This document shows, one piece after another, positions 51,498 to 63,847 of a stretch of 64,000 nucleotides of DNA. This stretch comes from Asterias amurensis (taxonomy: Eukaryota > Echinodermata > Asteroidea > Forcipulatida > Asteriidae). Position 1 is the first letter of the stretch; every line of letters begins with the position of its first letter. Position numbers and translations under genes: made by a program. The stretch spans positions 1,240,001 to 1,304,000 of the forward strand of contig NC_092666.1 in the NCBI RefSeq assembly GCF_032118995.1. Reading direction: 5' to 3'. Under the pieces are notes generated by a model that was given only the letters and a program-made list of their open reading frames with translations, was not told where the DNA came from and did not search any database.

Positions 51498-52448
51498 AAG
51501 GTAATGTGAGGTTATGCAAAAACCAAGTCCCCAACATTTGAATCTGAGTTACTGGCTGTAACGTTTTGAAGACTGTGAGCTCCAATTACGGATTATTTTT
51601 ACCTGTGTGGTGAAACCGCTTCGGAGTTTTGTCGATATCTAAAAAACGAGACAATCGTTGAAAAGAAATGTTAGTTTGATTGTATACGTCCACATTTATA
51701 TGGGATTGAAACAATCGAACGGTTCCAGAAACCAAAGGAAGGCTTATACATTTAATTGCCTTTAATTGTGTGAACTAATTCATTTTAGGATTAGCTGAAC
51801 TAATCTTTAAAAATGTGTAATCCTTTCCAGCATGCAATGAGTAGGCCTAAGTGAACTGTTATACTCGAATCAAAATAGTTAATTTCAGATGTCATGAGAT
51901 CGCAGTTGCACTAAGCACACAAAGATTTAAGTCACTATAATCTGTTTGTGCATTACTTAGTGTTAGAAATAATAATTACACTACGAGATATAGTGCAGTG
52001 TAAATGTAAATTGACATGATGTCTGACTAGAAGTGGAGTTTGGACTTTATTGTCCGGCTTATTCCATTCTGTAAAATAGGTAAGTCATCGATTGAAGGAA
52101 ACCGTCAATACAACAAAACTGCTCGTGTAAAAAGTTGCGCAAAATGCCTGCTCAAAATTTATTAAAGTGTGATAAATGGCAGGATTTATTAGCTATTAAT
52201 GCTACTCTTTGACGAACTCATTGTGAACATTCAGCTTATTTTGTGAATAGTTAATCCCCTTCAACCAAAATCCTTTGACCTGGAATAGTTTTTTGTAAGT
52301 TCAAAGTCGAAGCGTCGGGTGTGGAGCGGAGCAGACGTTTTTTGTTTCTACACGCTCTTTTTAGGCGGGAACGCAGGGAAGTTGTTGCAAATACTGACGA
52401 CAGTATCTTTTCAGTGAAACATTGTCTCTGCGACGCAATTTATGCAAG
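51498..52448. other. 5' flank of the NIDO paralogue
   Basis: No repeat family recognised, no TATA box I would trust. ATG-upstream region 52310-52448 is more GC-rich and may hold the 5' UTR. Confidence 0.4.
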
Positions 52449-52509
52449 ATGGCGTCTAAAATCTACGGATTACTTATTCTTCTTGCTGTGGTTTCATCAA
52501 CATTGGCGG
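52449..52509 (+). CDS. NIDO paralogue exon 1: signal peptide
   Basis: ATG followed by MASKIYGLLILLAVVSSTLA and a GTAAGT donor, exit in phase 1. The hydrophobic core and small residues at the end fit a cleavable signal peptide. Its link to exon 2 across a 7-kb intron is inferred from phase and from the paralogue. Confidence 0.75.
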
Positions 52510-55500
52510 GTAAGTGTTGTGTTGTTTAGAGAAGCAGTCATAAAATAAGATACATTTAATGATCACATATTTATCATATGTTTTGCATTTTGCTTGTTAG
52601 ACTGGTTACCATGTTACCAACCACAGTAGTACTGTATAATTTATTTACTGGCTCCCCGTATAAAATTGTAAAATAATTAATTCACCAATAGAGCAAGGAA
52701 CAAAAGAGAGGCATGGTGGATTATATTTTATAAATAACGTTCTAAAATCAATAGTTTTATTCCATTACATTTAGCAAAACACTGACGATTTTTTTTGTGT
52801 AACAGTTTACTATTCAATATTATATAGAATATTTCTTTCGTTAGAATGTGAAAGTTTTCTGTGTATTGAAAACGAGAAAAAAACCGACTCAAACGGAGAC
52901 TATATCGACATAATAAAATCTTCAAATACTTTAATAATCAAAATCATTGAACAAAAAATATTCTTGCAAATTGTAATAAATACAATTTTATTTTGTTCAC
53001 AATAGGCTTGCAAACAATTTGGTAAAAATTAACTATGAAGCAAAATTCAAACACGAGACGAGAATATTCTTAAAAACCCTAATTGACAATCACGCCTGAA
53101 TTTGCGAGCGACCATTATGTATTAATGATAACGTGAACGTTATTAGGGAAACATCCTTTACTGTTTACAGGTTACCGTAACGATTGTCAAGTCCCTATTC
53201 TCGAATTTTCTTTGAGAATGTTATTTTACTTTCATATTATTATTTCATGGCTTTAGACTTTACCAACAACATGATTAGCCAAACTACATTAAACTAAAGC
53301 ATTTGAAGAATGACTGTTGTTTGCCTGGGATGATTTCACAAAGAGTTAAGACTAGTCCTAACTTAGGACTAGTCCTAGCAGATATACAAATTACATGGAT
53401 AGTCCTAAGTTAGGACGAGTAACTGGTCCTAACTCGAGATAAGACTAGTCCTAACTCTTTGTGAAATCCACCCCAGGTCTTATGGATAAGTTATACTGTG
53501 CAGTCCTCAGTTATTACCATATTGTAATACTCAGGACCCACACTTTTAAGCTGTGATTATTGTGGTATGCCTGATTCCATGAAAGCATTATCAGTTAAAC
53601 CAGTTAGTTCTCACTTATCTTACATTTACTCATCATACACAAACAGTTGCGACTCAGATAATGACATGGTATGCCTGATCTGCCCTGATTCCATAAGCGT
53701 CAGTAGTGTTCTAGTGCAGACTTCAGTCCAAAACTCGCCCAAACGGTTGGACTCTGATTATGGTGGTATGCCTGATCTCAAGTTAGCGCAATCAGTTAAC
53801 TAGTACAGCCCTTCGTCCAATACCAAACAGTAACTCAGCACCCAAACGGTTGGGCTCTGATTATGTTGGTATGCCTCATCGATCCATGTAATAATATTAG
53901 TACATGTATATACAAAATAAAGGCGCCGGTATCCATCAGAAAAGATGCTCATGGCGCAATAACCGGAACAATGTAATTGAAAGAAATAATTAAATATATA
54001 TATATCTATACTACAAAAAGCATGATTGATAAGTTACCAGTGCATTCCTCAGATTATAAACCATATCACTCAACATTCAAACTATTGAAATGTAGTTATG
54101 GTGGTACATGTATATCCCTTTGTTAAAGTACAAATACTGTACTAGATACAGCAGTCAGTCAGTTGAAGGGTATGGGTTTAACACATGAGGTTGTGGCATT
54201 TTGCACTATTTCTGCGCATATGAATTTTGGCAGCGGTTAGAAGACATTACTTTTAGACTTTGGAAGTCTAGTGCGTGCTCGAACTTTATTAAAAGCAAAG
54301 CATACTATTGACGCTCGGAACCGTTCGATTGTTTAATACAATAAAAAGTAGGCCCTACCTGGGAAAATATCATTTCAAAAGGTGGTAGCATTTATGAAGT
54401 AACACAAACAAATCTGGAGCCGTTTGGCCTATATGCCCACCGATGCATGAAAAAATAATCCACAAACTGAGACACGTTTCATCCGTTAACCGTTAAGAAA
54501 TTTAAACAGTTTTGAACCTGTTTCTCTATCCACATTCTAGTAGAAGGGAATCGTTTCTCAAAATGGTATACAATCAAAAGTTAGTTGCAATGCTTCCTAA
54601 AGTTGTTTTTAAAGGTCAATACTTTTTGGAGTAAATACCACAGTAAATACCGAGGCCCAGGAGCCTTCCCCAGAGGTAAAGAAGATAAAGTACGCTGAAT
54701 ATCATCAACTGAGGGGTTAATACTAGATAGAGCTGGAATTGGAAAGTCACCTATTTATATAGGCACTAGTATAGACACGATTGGTAAAAAAACAGTATTC
54801 TCACCTGGTGTATTACAACATAGCCTATGCATAAAATAACCAACTTGTGAAAATTTGGACTCAATGGGTCATCGCAGTTGCAAGAAAACAATGAAAGAAA
54901 AACACCCTTATTGCACATAATGTTTGTGCCTTTAGATGCATAACAAAAGTCATTATTCCGCTGGTCTTTTGTTAAAAGTCATTATTCCGCTGGTCTTTTG
55001 TTATTTTATTTATTTATTATTTTGAGTAACTACCAATAGCGTCCAATGCCTTTAAGACCTCCCACGCCTTCAGAACCAGACTATGTACAAGCTTTCGCAA
55101 AAGTTCGTTCGACGATTTAAGCTTGCACAATCTTTTGGGGGAATGCGATGACTAATCATAAATGCATGTGCAATAATAATGTATAAGGTGTCAAATATTT
55201 CACAACAAATTATTCGTCGATCACAAAGACCCAAAGTCAAAGTTGAACATGACCTATTAGTCATCCTTTAGATTGGTACCCTGTCTTTATCAGCAAGGGT
55301 ACTTGCTTTTCATAACCATTGATTTCATTGGTTACATTGATTTCATTGGGTAATATTGTGCAGTGACGTGAGCTTTCTATGTGTTTTTATTGGTCCGAGG
55401 TAACGTTTTGCAGTTGCACTTTTCGGTCGTCTGTATATCTAGGTGAAAGGTGAGTATGGACGGGGATTGACCTAGGCTTGAGGCAACCTCTCTGGTGTAG

Positions 55501-58500
55501 TTCAAAAGCCTCCAAGTGTGACGTCAGGATGTTCAGGCTAGTCTTCCTTCGGCAAATGTAACTCTTTAGCGCATGCTCGGCGCCTTTGGAACCGTCTCCC
55601 TCATCAAATTCGTTCCGCGGATTCACTTGCAGTTTTCAAGGAACATCTCAAAACTTTCCTGTTCAATGACTGATTGCTTCGACTGTTTTCCCATTACAGT
55701 GCCATTATTTATTTGCTTATCGTATAGTTTCTTATTAAGCGCTGTTGTGGTATACATTTTGTAAGAGTGCATATGAATGTCTCTTATTAATATTATTATA
55801 GCTACTCCGGCCTCTGAAACCAACAATGACGTAATTTTTACGAGTTAGCCTGTTCTTCCTAAGTCGAGATAGGGTTAATCCTAGCATTTCGTAAAATTGG
55901 CTGCTGCAGCAAGTTTTGGCGGGTGACCAGAGTCGACTGAATTGCTCATAGTCGAACTAGATGTCACTCGAACGCTGCGTAGTTAAAGAAACACGTTGCC
56001 TTGGATCGGACGAGTTGGTCTATAAAAAGCGTTTGTTATGAAATGCATATGGTTGGAAGTATGTTTTAAAAGTATAATACAATAATCCACACAAGTATCA
56101 CTCAAAATTGCACGGATTTCCGTTACGTCGCGAACTAACACGGTCGGCCATTTATGGGAGTCAAAAGTTTGACTCTCATAAATGGCCGACCGTGTTAGTC
56201 GACGAGGTGAAAAATAAAACCACGCAATTTCAAGGCATATTTGTGTTGATCATTGTATTCTACTTTTACAACATCTTTCCACCTATATCCATCATTTTAT
56301 AACAATCGGTTACAGAACGCTTTTAAAAGACCAACTCGACCGATCCAAGGCAACGTGTTCCTTTAAAATGGCTAGTCCAACTGGACCAACCTAGATCAGA
56401 AGCACTGTTTTTCTAGTCTTAATGAAGTTGTTACGTCACTTTGCCATGATGGCGTTGTGGTTGCGTTTCCGATAATTTTTTTAACAACATTTCTAAGTCA
56501 CGCACAAAATTGGTTTAAATAAATGGTAGGTGTTTGACAATGAAACATCAATTGTTAAGGTTGTGACGTTTGCAAGGGGTTTCCCGAATGGTATCCCGTT
56601 TTCTTGTCAGCACCATTGTAGTAAGCAGTTGTGTAGGAAGGTGTATGACTAATGACACTTCAAGTGGTATGCAATACGAAAAAGGCGACGCGTCACGTAC
56701 CATCCAGAGATATGAAAGATATGTATATTTCATATCTCTTAGGGTATTCAAATAGAGACTATTTGAATAGAGACTATTTGAATAAGGCTCTGGGATTGGT
56801 CCTTATAGCGTGCATTGTGATAAAGTGTTTGTGTCTGTTCAAAGTCTGGCTGTAGTGGGTAGCGTTGGGCTGTAGTAAACCAGTCACCTGCTCCCAATTT
56901 CATAAAGCTGCTTAAAGGCACTGGACACCTTTGGTAACTGTCATCTCAACTAAATACATAATAACAAATCTGTGAAAAAAAATCGACTATTTTTTTCATC
57001 GCAGTTGCAAGATAATAATAAAGTAAAATTATAATAAGTGCTTTCAGAGGAAATAAAAGGCTTCAGGCCTGAAGTATTTGATTGTTGAGTGAAAAATTAC
57101 CATTTCTCACAAACTGCGTTACTTCAGAGGGAGCCGTTTCTTACATCATTTTATATAAAAACAGCTCCCTATATATTGCTCGTTATTCCAACAATGTGGC
57201 TGAGTATATTCCAAAGAAACGTTGACATAAAACCAAAAACAGATCCACGTAGTCGGCAGGATTCGAACCTGCGCGGGGAGACCCAAATGGATTTCTAGTC
57301 TATCGCCTTAACCGACCGGCCACGACTAACTGAAATAATTTCCTAACTGAAATAATTAAAACATTATTTTCAGAGCAATTGTTTTTGTGTGAGTGTGTGT
57401 TTTCTTTTGCAAATAAGTTCACTGTAAAACAAACAAGTTGACTGTTTATACCACATAGTGTGGCTAATGATTGCAAGAGATGTAACAGTAATCCATTGCT
57501 ACATAAATTATTTCCTTGCAATAGGGCCTACTTATTTATGGTGCCTTGTTTTATTAATAAATAATAATTATTAATTTATAATCTATGCGATAAGGATAGA
57601 CACAAGCTTTCAAATAGCGCAGCTGCATAAACGTAAACCAACCAATCAGCACACTCCAGAGAACAGGTGGTAGTCCATTTTTTTTTAACAGCGCCCAATC
57701 AAAACGCTCAATATTGTTTAAAAGAAGCAACGACAGTCGCAAAGTAAATTTTCACCCTTTTAAAACGTAACGCTCATTCTTTAATAACCTTTGAATGATA
57801 AAAGGGGCAATTTGAGCGCGTTATACAATGTTGTCGATAGATGCAAGATGTTATCAGGTTTTGCGTGATGATATTTTGTCACAAACTTTACCCGAAGGCA
57901 CAATAGCAATTACAGGTTGGAATTGGTCTGTTTTATCTTCAGTCTTGCAATAAAACACAATAATACATTAGCTTTATGAACAATGTGCAGTGTAAGAACT
58001 CAATGGCATACAAAGTTAATGTTCCGCATGTTGTAGATGGGCCCGCGACCACTGATGTATTTTAGATCAATGGATCTGACCAACTATTTATTAATGCTAA
58101 TGAGGCTACTCACGTCTAAATAAAACTGCAAAATAAGTAAATAATATCATAAACTACAAATAATTATAATTTCTATAACCGAATGTAAAACTGCAAATAA
58201 GTAAATAATATCATAAACTACAAATAATTATAATTTCTATAACCGAATGTGATCAGTCTGGTGTTAAATGTGACACTCACAATGACCTGATGAACGACTT
58301 GTGATAATGAACAAAATACAAAATGGCGACTGTATTCAGAGAAAAATTGACAGGGAAAAACCATGTTTGCATTTCCATATCACATCCACCCCTACTTGGG
58401 ATATTATTGCTGGCTGAAAGTTAATGCATAACCGGACCCTATTTATCTTTGGTTAATCACTCAACGAATTTCACGAAATGAAAAACATGTTGTCTGTCAT

Positions 58501-61500
58501 GTATTGACATGAGTTTAATATTACTTCATACTTTACTAAGTGTCTACTGTATGCTGTGGAAATTACCTGTTGGGGTGGGGCATGCATGTTCGTTGTGTAC
58601 AGGTGGACCGCTGTACTGTGGCAAACAGATCGAAAACTTGACGCACAGATCATCGTTCAAATAATAGTGGCCACTATTTTATAATGCGCCATGTCTGTCT
58701 AAAAGACACCCCCGGCGCAGGCAGGAGAGAAAGCAGAAGCAAGTGGACCTACAATGAGTTACATAGATAACATTTTAAGCGCTATAATAAGTTTTTAAGT
58801 GAGTTTTGAAGCTGGTATTTAAGTATTGGTTTGCGTGGAGGAATATTAAAACTGTTTTCTTGACATTTGGTGGTTCTTATTCCCAAATCGGTAATTCAGC
58901 AATACAAGGCCGAAAATACATTTCAGTTAATTTTTCGTTCAGCTTGCATAAAAAACGATTATGAAACCTTTTCTCAGACAGGCCAAATTCACGTGGTTTA
59001 TGATCCTAAAGTAGTAAGCCCATAACAATTCGAACCGAGAAACAGATTTAAAGGCAGTGCTGTGCATGCATAAAACAGTATGTAAATAATAGGCTCTTTG
59101 TCATCGGAATTGCAAATTAAGACAATGAAACAAAGAAATACTTGAAATTGTTGCATAGATATGTTCTGTGAGTAACATGCCTTTGGAAAACTTCGTCGCT
59201 GATTCAAATATCTATTTTGGTTTTGCATTTTTTCTTGGGGGTGGAAAATTACCTCTTTATCGAAAATGATTCAATCGTTTCTTTAACAATGATTTATAAT
59301 ATCAACAGCTCTCCAGTGCTCCTATCAAGTCAGTTTTTATGGGTAATAATTTGTTGAAGTAACCCAAGGGATACCCCTCATCCCTCATCACCCCCTGCAG
59401 AAGTGTTCTGTGGTCTTGGTGCAAAGGCGCTCCTGTAGTAAATAATTATTTATAATAACTCTTCCTAACCCATCGCCACAAGAGGGCGCTCATAGGAGTA
59501 CAGCTTTTTTATAAACAACACACTGCAAGGTGCAACAGCTGATCAAGACGCTGTCCACAGCGGGATGATCCCCCGTTTCAAAATGTCTTCCAACTTTAAA
59601 CTCCTATGTTTTCCTCCTGTTTCTTTCAGCTTGCGAGGAAGATGACAGGCTCCCAAAAGATCAGTTATTTCCCTCTGGGCTTTCGACGGGAGACAGGCAT
59701 CTACCCCGTGTGAATAATGCCTACGTGGAGCTGAATCTGAAAAGTCCTCTCACGTACTACGGGAAGAAATACTCGTCAATATTTGTAAGTGAAACAATCC
59801 CAGTGCATTTTTAAATATTAAAAAATACACAAATAGGACCAATGTTTAGGGCCAAATGTCATTCAAAATACATCAAGTTGGAAGTCAACAACCCCAAGGT
59901 CAAAATTGGGTAACATTTTTCACTGGAAAACTCTTTACTGGGGGCTCTCAAAACCTGTCTAAATATTGAATTTTTGATCTGAGGGCATACCAAAAATTTT
60001 AATGAGCTCGAAGTTGTTTTCTCCTTCCTTATCTAGGGGGATGAACTCCAGTTGCGATAACGTAACCCTTCTGACGTAACCCTCCTGCTGTAACCCTCCT
60101 GCCGCCGTCGGGAGGAGGGTTATGTTATCGCAACTACATGTAGGATGCATCCTACTCCTAGAACTATGAGGTTCGTTCCGCTATCATCTCCACTACTCCT
60201 AGAACTATGAGATTTGTTCCGCTACCGTTTTCATGTGGTGAGGATAGCGGAATGAACCTCTTAGTTTTACTAGGAGTAGATGATCCCGGAGGGGAAAATT
60301 ATTTTTCTTTTGCAACGCCATAGACGCAAGTTTTGTTCAAATCTTGTGTCATCGAAGTTGAGGAAACAACTTGAAGAAGGCTATAGATACAGTATAAATG
60401 AATTCAAATCTTGTTATAAAGATAAATTTTAAATAAAACTTGATACATTCCAAATATCGCCAACTTTGTTAGCCTACAGAATTTATTTTTTAATTTTCTG
60501 TTTATCTCCACAGATCAACGACAATGGAGTGCTGTCATTTGTCAATGCTGCCGGGTCGTTTAAATGGCAGGAACTACCTCTTCCACCAATGGTAAGACAT
60601 CATTTCACGTGGGGTTGGGTTAACTTGACATTGTAGTGACTGCTCCTTTGACTTCATTCAAAGAATGTGAATAGAACAGCTGGAGACCAGACAACTCATC
60701 CGTAGGACCAAGTTATTTTTTTTTTACCATACCGTGATCGAGTTGTTATTATTGTTGTGATATAAGTAAAGTAAATAAAAGTAAATCTTCTACTAATTAT
60801 TTCTGTATAATAATGTTTTATTGTTTTAATGTTTTAATGTTTTAATTGGTTTGTTTAACCTGTTATTTTGAATAACTTGAAGAGCTGCAGCTGGTTAAGT
60901 ATAGAGTCATACACAAAGTCTCACGGCTTCACTGGGACACACTTGTGATAAATAATTGTTTAATAATAATGATAAGTTATAGAATCGCAGGATTTAGGCT
61001 ATATAAACAGTAAATTCGTGTAAACGTGACAGTAACGGAGGTCGGCTGCTCAACCGTTGACTTGTCTTGGCCATCCGTTGAGTTGTCTGAACGGTCGAGC
61101 TGTCTGAACCGTCGAGTTGTCCGAACGGATGAGTTGTCTGACGGACGAGTTGTCTGACATTCGAACAACTGACCAATCAACGCAAACCAGAGAAGAGTAA
61201 CTGGTACCCTGCAAGCTAAAGGGATTGTCCGTAGTTTTTCACTGGTTTGTTGACATGTGTGTTGTGACAGCAGCCATTTTTCTTCTGGTAGGCCTATTGT
61301 TTTCTATGCTAAACTTTTACTTCCACTTTTCTATTTACAATTCTATGAATGAAGTTAAAGGAGCAGTCTCAAACATCATATGCAGGGTACTGTTGCCAAC
61401 AGCTCAAAGCAAAGCACACTGTTCGCACTTATCCCAAACTTAAAAGAATTGCCTGGACCTAAGCGTAGCCCAAATAGGTACCCACATGTAGCCCATCATC

Positions 61501-63513
61501 AGACCTGAAACGCTACAAAACTCAGTACCTAACTGTGGCCCATCATTTTATCTTAAGATATGCCGGCACCTAGGTGTAGCCCAACTCCATGCCTAGGTAA
61601 CTGATAGCCCCAACCTAGTATTGTAATATAACTTGCCAACCTATAAGCGTAGCCCAAAGTACGTTTTACGATTATGCTTCCTCAAGGTGGTTGTACTTTA
61701 TTTTTATTTTTTATTGATCTACTTTGTTTGTTCATTTAATATTTTAATTGTTTGACCGATACAGGCGGATAAGAAGAACATCTTGATAGCGCCATTCATG
61801 GCAAACATTGATCTAGCAGTTACTGGCAATATATACTACAGAGAGACGACCGACTCGGCCGAGCTGGAACGAGCCGTTGGAAAGGTCCGGCAATACTTTG
61901 TCAGGAACAGCGAGTTCCAGCCCAGTAGTTTGCTCATTGTCACATGGGATAAAGTCGGATTTTTTGGATCAGCAGCACCGTCAGTTGTGAGTTTTGATTG
62001 CGGATACATTAAATCATTTCATCAAGAATTTAAATTATATTTCAGACATCAAACTTCTCATTTGGTTCCTCGCAAACTCTAGAGTGCTTGACTGAACTTG
62101 GTTGTACAATTGTATAAAAAGTGATTTTGCCAAGCTTCAGTTGAAACTGTGCATGGGCTGGATTTCACAAAGAGCTAAGCTGTGAATCAATCTCAAGTTG
62201 GCTATTCCATTTAAATGGAGACCTGAGCTTGATTTTACAAAGCAGCAGGATTCATCTTAAACAGGTTAAAGGGTCGTATACATTTGGTGCCTCTGAATAT
62301 TAATGTCACTCAAAACTTACTCTGTGAGAACTACAGCAGTTTTGAATAGTATAAATGGATTTTAAGAAAACTTTTCACTTTTAAATATAAATGGCAATTA
62401 TGGAAAAGTATAAACTTTTATCCCACAAAAACTCTACCACCTTTTGAAATGAAATTTAGTGATGGTAATATCTATAACTTGATTGAAACAAACAGTGGGT
62501 TCCAATTGCACAAAGCATACAATCCATTTCAAATTATTTTGTTTATCCTCCTTCCAGGTGAACACCTTCCAATGTGTGGTTGTGTCTGACACAGTCAGCA
62601 CATTTGTATTTTTCCTCTACCAGAATATTACTTGGATCACTGACGTAGGGAGCGGTGGTAACCAGAACACAGGCATTGGCGCCCAAAAACCTCAGGTATG
62701 CTTCCAAAATATTGTGTTTGGGTGGTTTGGTTGGTGTACCTTGCCTTCCACCTTTCTGCAGCATGGATGTTTTGTACATGTTGAATTTTAGCAAGATCTT
62801 TATCAGGGAGTCCATACAGAAGTGAATTGCAGGAATCAAGTCTAGTTGTGACGAAAGCGTGAACAAGACGAAGAGTAGTTGCTTCATCCTGGTATCGGTG
62901 AATTTGTAATATGTTCCTTATAGCTGTGAGAGCTCCTTTGCAACACGAGATTACAGGCAAATTCTGATGGTTCAATGACAGACTGGGCAATATGAACTGT
63001 TGGCGGAGAAATCTTGTTTATGAAACGAGATCCTAAAGATAAGATCTCAGTTTGGGAGTCATTCAGAGCAAGATGCTTTACTATAATTGCTTCTCTTCAC
63101 CCAGGGGAATTTGGGGTACCTGTGAGGGTAGAGGTTGATAAAAGCCTTTGGATCGCTTCAGTTGCCCAGGCTGTTTTCTCCCCAGCATGCTAAGGGAGCT
63201 GAGAAAGAGTACAGGAATGTTATTGGCCCAGCGACCAGGGCACTATTGTAAAGCACATTGTGTCGTTATTGTGTAATGCGCGATAAGAACTTGTTATTAT
63301 TATTAGAATAAGAGATGTTAAATTTTATTCTTATTATTCAATTTCAGGTCGGCTTTGATGCAGGAGACTCAAGAAATAATGAGATTTATGATCTGGAAAG
63401 CTTAGTCGACGGGGCGCTAGATCTTCCATGTGCCTCAAACGTGGATCCAAAAGACCCACCAGGTTTCTTCATTTATAAAGTGTCTGGATCTAAAGTGGAG
63501 AGCCCAAAATGTG
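52449..63513 (+). CDS. NIDO-domain protein, tandem paralogue of the mesh-like gene, 5' six exons (runs off the window)
   Basis: Six exons (52449-52509, 59630-59784, 60514-60591, 61765-61986, 62558-62695, 63348-63513) join to 820 nt, 273 residues plus one base. A signal peptide (MASKIYGLLILLAVVSSTLA) is followed by a short N-terminal segment and a NIDO domain (about 95-270) with INDNGVLSF, LIAPFMANI, GNIYYRE, IVTWDKV and VGFDAGD. Exon phases (1,0,0,0,0,1) are identical to the first six exons of the upstream gene, and exon 3 has the same length. The last exon ends SPKC plus a split codon, so what follows NIDO is unseen: it could be a second Mesh-like, or a SNED/tectorin-like or EGF-bearing protein. 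Secretion or membrane display is expected. The first intron is about 7.1 kb. Confidence 0.85.
53333..53475. mobile_element. MITE-E: hairpin with TTTCACAAAGAGTTA ends
   Basis: GATTTCACAAAGAGTTA and its inverse bound arms of AAGACTAGTCCTAACTTAGG. In intron 1 of the NIDO paralogue. Confidence 0.85.
53483..53885 (+). repeat. Degenerate tandem repeat, about 120-bp units
   Basis: The phrases CCCAAACGGTTGG.CTCTG and GATTATGGTGGTATGCCTGA recur three to four times; a weaker unit follows at 54025-54125. Confidence 0.65.
53925..53970 (-). mobile_element. LINE tail remnant
   Basis: GGCGCCGGTATCCATC and GATGCTCATGGCGCAA are the 3' tail of the LINE family at 47938. Confidence 0.65.
54761..55054 (-). mobile_element. 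MITE-A copy
   Basis: Inverted; contains a 26-bp tandem duplication near 54952-55003 (CATTATTCCGCTGGTCTTTT twice). Confidence 0.75.
55360..55560. repeat. MITE-F type repeat
   Basis: TTATTGGTCCGAGGTAACG, GGGGATTGACCTAGGCTTG and GTGTGACGTCAGGATGTTC link it to 7975 and 8690. Confidence 0.5.
55577..55800 (+). mobile_element. LINE 3' end
   Basis: In one frame RLWNRLPHQIRSADSL then AVFKEHLKTFLFND and TGA, the exact C-terminal style of CR1/L2-like ORF2; the tail ends TTATTAATATTATTATA. Confidence 0.85.
55983..56366 (+). mobile_element. MITE-C copy
   Basis: TTAA ends; arms meet at GTCAAAAGTTTGACTC. Fourth copy in the window. Confidence 0.9.
56912..57190 (-). mobile_element. MITE-A copy, inserted in a hairpin element
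   Basis: Starts at the TTAA that ends CCAATTTCATAAAGCTGC, so it probably landed in an element of the 41083 family. Confidence 0.75.
57248..57330 (-). pseudogene. tRNA-Ser (AGA)-like, decayed solo copy
   Basis: On the minus strand it reads as the AGA body, but with a changed acceptor base (GTTAGTCG), GTCGG in the D arm, the A-C anticodon mismatch and one extra base in the variable arm. The T arm is intact. Probably a pseudogene. Confidence 0.7.
57331..59047. other. Intron 1 of the NIDO paralogue, no gene seen
   Basis: Contains a direct duplication of about 63 bases at 58124-58249 (ACTGCAAATAAGTAAATAAT and following). Otherwise unassigned. Confidence 0.45.
59048..59345 (-). mobile_element. 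MITE-A, strongly diverged
   Basis: TTTAAAGGCAGTG start, AATTACCTCTTTATCGAAAA and ATCAACAGCTCTCCAGTGCTC remain. Confidence 0.6.
59630..59784 (+). CDS. NIDO paralogue exon 2: N-terminal segment
   Basis: Residues 21-72, acidic at the start (ACEEDD), ending YYGKKYSSIF before GTAAGT. Pyrimidine-rich tract and CAG before it. Confidence 0.88.
60034..60290. repeat. Two adjacent hairpins in intron 2 of the NIDO paralogue
   Basis: GTTGCGATAACGTAACCCTT to GGGTTATGTTATCGCAAC is the first; CTACTCCTAGAACTATGAGG to CCTCTTAGTTTTACTAGGAG the second, with a duplicated left arm. Confidence 0.75.
60514..60591 (+). CDS. NIDO paralogue exon 3
   Basis: Residues 73-98, INDNGVLSFVNA to LPLPPM. Seventy-eight nt, identical in length and phase to the counterpart at 16878. 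Confidence 0.88.
61030..61172 (+). repeat. Minisatellite of 16-18 bp units
   Basis: About seven imperfect units of GAGTTGTCTGAACGGTC. In intron 3 of the NIDO paralogue. Confidence 0.8.
61455..61655 (+). repeat. Degenerate GCGTAGCCCA.. repeats
   Basis: ACCTA.G.GTAGCCCAA recurs at irregular intervals of 45-60 bases. Confidence 0.5.
61765..61986 (+). CDS. NIDO paralogue exon 4: NIDO first half
   Basis: Residues 99-172 with LIAPFMANIDL, GNIYYRET and LLIVTWDKV. The donor is GTGAGT, stronger than the GTTGGC of its counterpart. Confidence 0.92.
62266..62420 (+). mobile_element. MITE-A variant fragment
   Basis: GGTTAAAGGGTCGTATACATTTGG and ACTCAAAACTTACTC resemble the GGTACAC subfamily at 50769; 3' part lost. 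Confidence 0.45.
62558..62695 (+). CDS. NIDO paralogue exon 5: NIDO middle
   Basis: Residues 173-218, VNTFQCVVVSDT and FVFFLYQNITW, then a glycine-rich loop that makes it 39 nt longer than the counterpart. GTATGC donor. Confidence 0.9.
62720..63062 (-). mobile_element. LINE fragment, RT region
   Basis: On the minus strand TLRLVHAFVTTRLDSCNSLL and YGLPDKDLAKIQHVQN are the conserved late RT motifs of CR1/L2-like LINEs. Upstream residues are decayed. In intron 5 of the NIDO paralogue, 25 bases after the exon 5 donor. Confidence 0.85.
63065..63300 (+). mobile_element. SINE body and tail, head missing
   Basis: GAGCAAGATGCTTTAC, GGGTACCTGTGAGGGTAGAG and ATTGGCCCAGCGACCAGGGC match the body of the SINE at 32624. 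Confidence 0.75.
63348..63513 (+). CDS. NIDO paralogue exon 6: NIDO end
   Basis: Residues 219-273 start VGFDAGD and end VESPKC plus one base at GTAAGT. Exits in phase 1, as does the counterpart. Continues beyond the window. Confidence 0.9.
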
Positions 63514-63847
63514 GTAAGTACTGCTGCTCTTTAGTCCGAGCTGGTTTCCATGGTCCATGTCTTTCTTAGATCAAGTGGTTGAGTGCAGGACTTCAATCAC
63601 AAGGAGCAAGTTCAAGTGCGCACATTTAGTCGACTATTGACCAGCAATGTACATGCGCAGTGGCACACTCACTCGAACGATTCGTTTGGAAGCCTAGGTC
63701 AACCATTGGTACCACTGTATTTAACACTCTATTGCCTTCTGCCTTTTCGCTACAGTGTTCTGGTTCCCCTCTGCACTTACACATGTTAGCATGGAACAGG
63801 CAATCGGGACCAGGGAAGAAACCATGGTCCCAAGGCTGGTTCCAAAT

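Noticed and set aside
51051-51509. Open frames of about 140 codons on both strands with a repeated peptide
   Set aside because: The 105-bp tandem unit is divisible by three, so any open unit stays open. The unit starts with MITE sequence.
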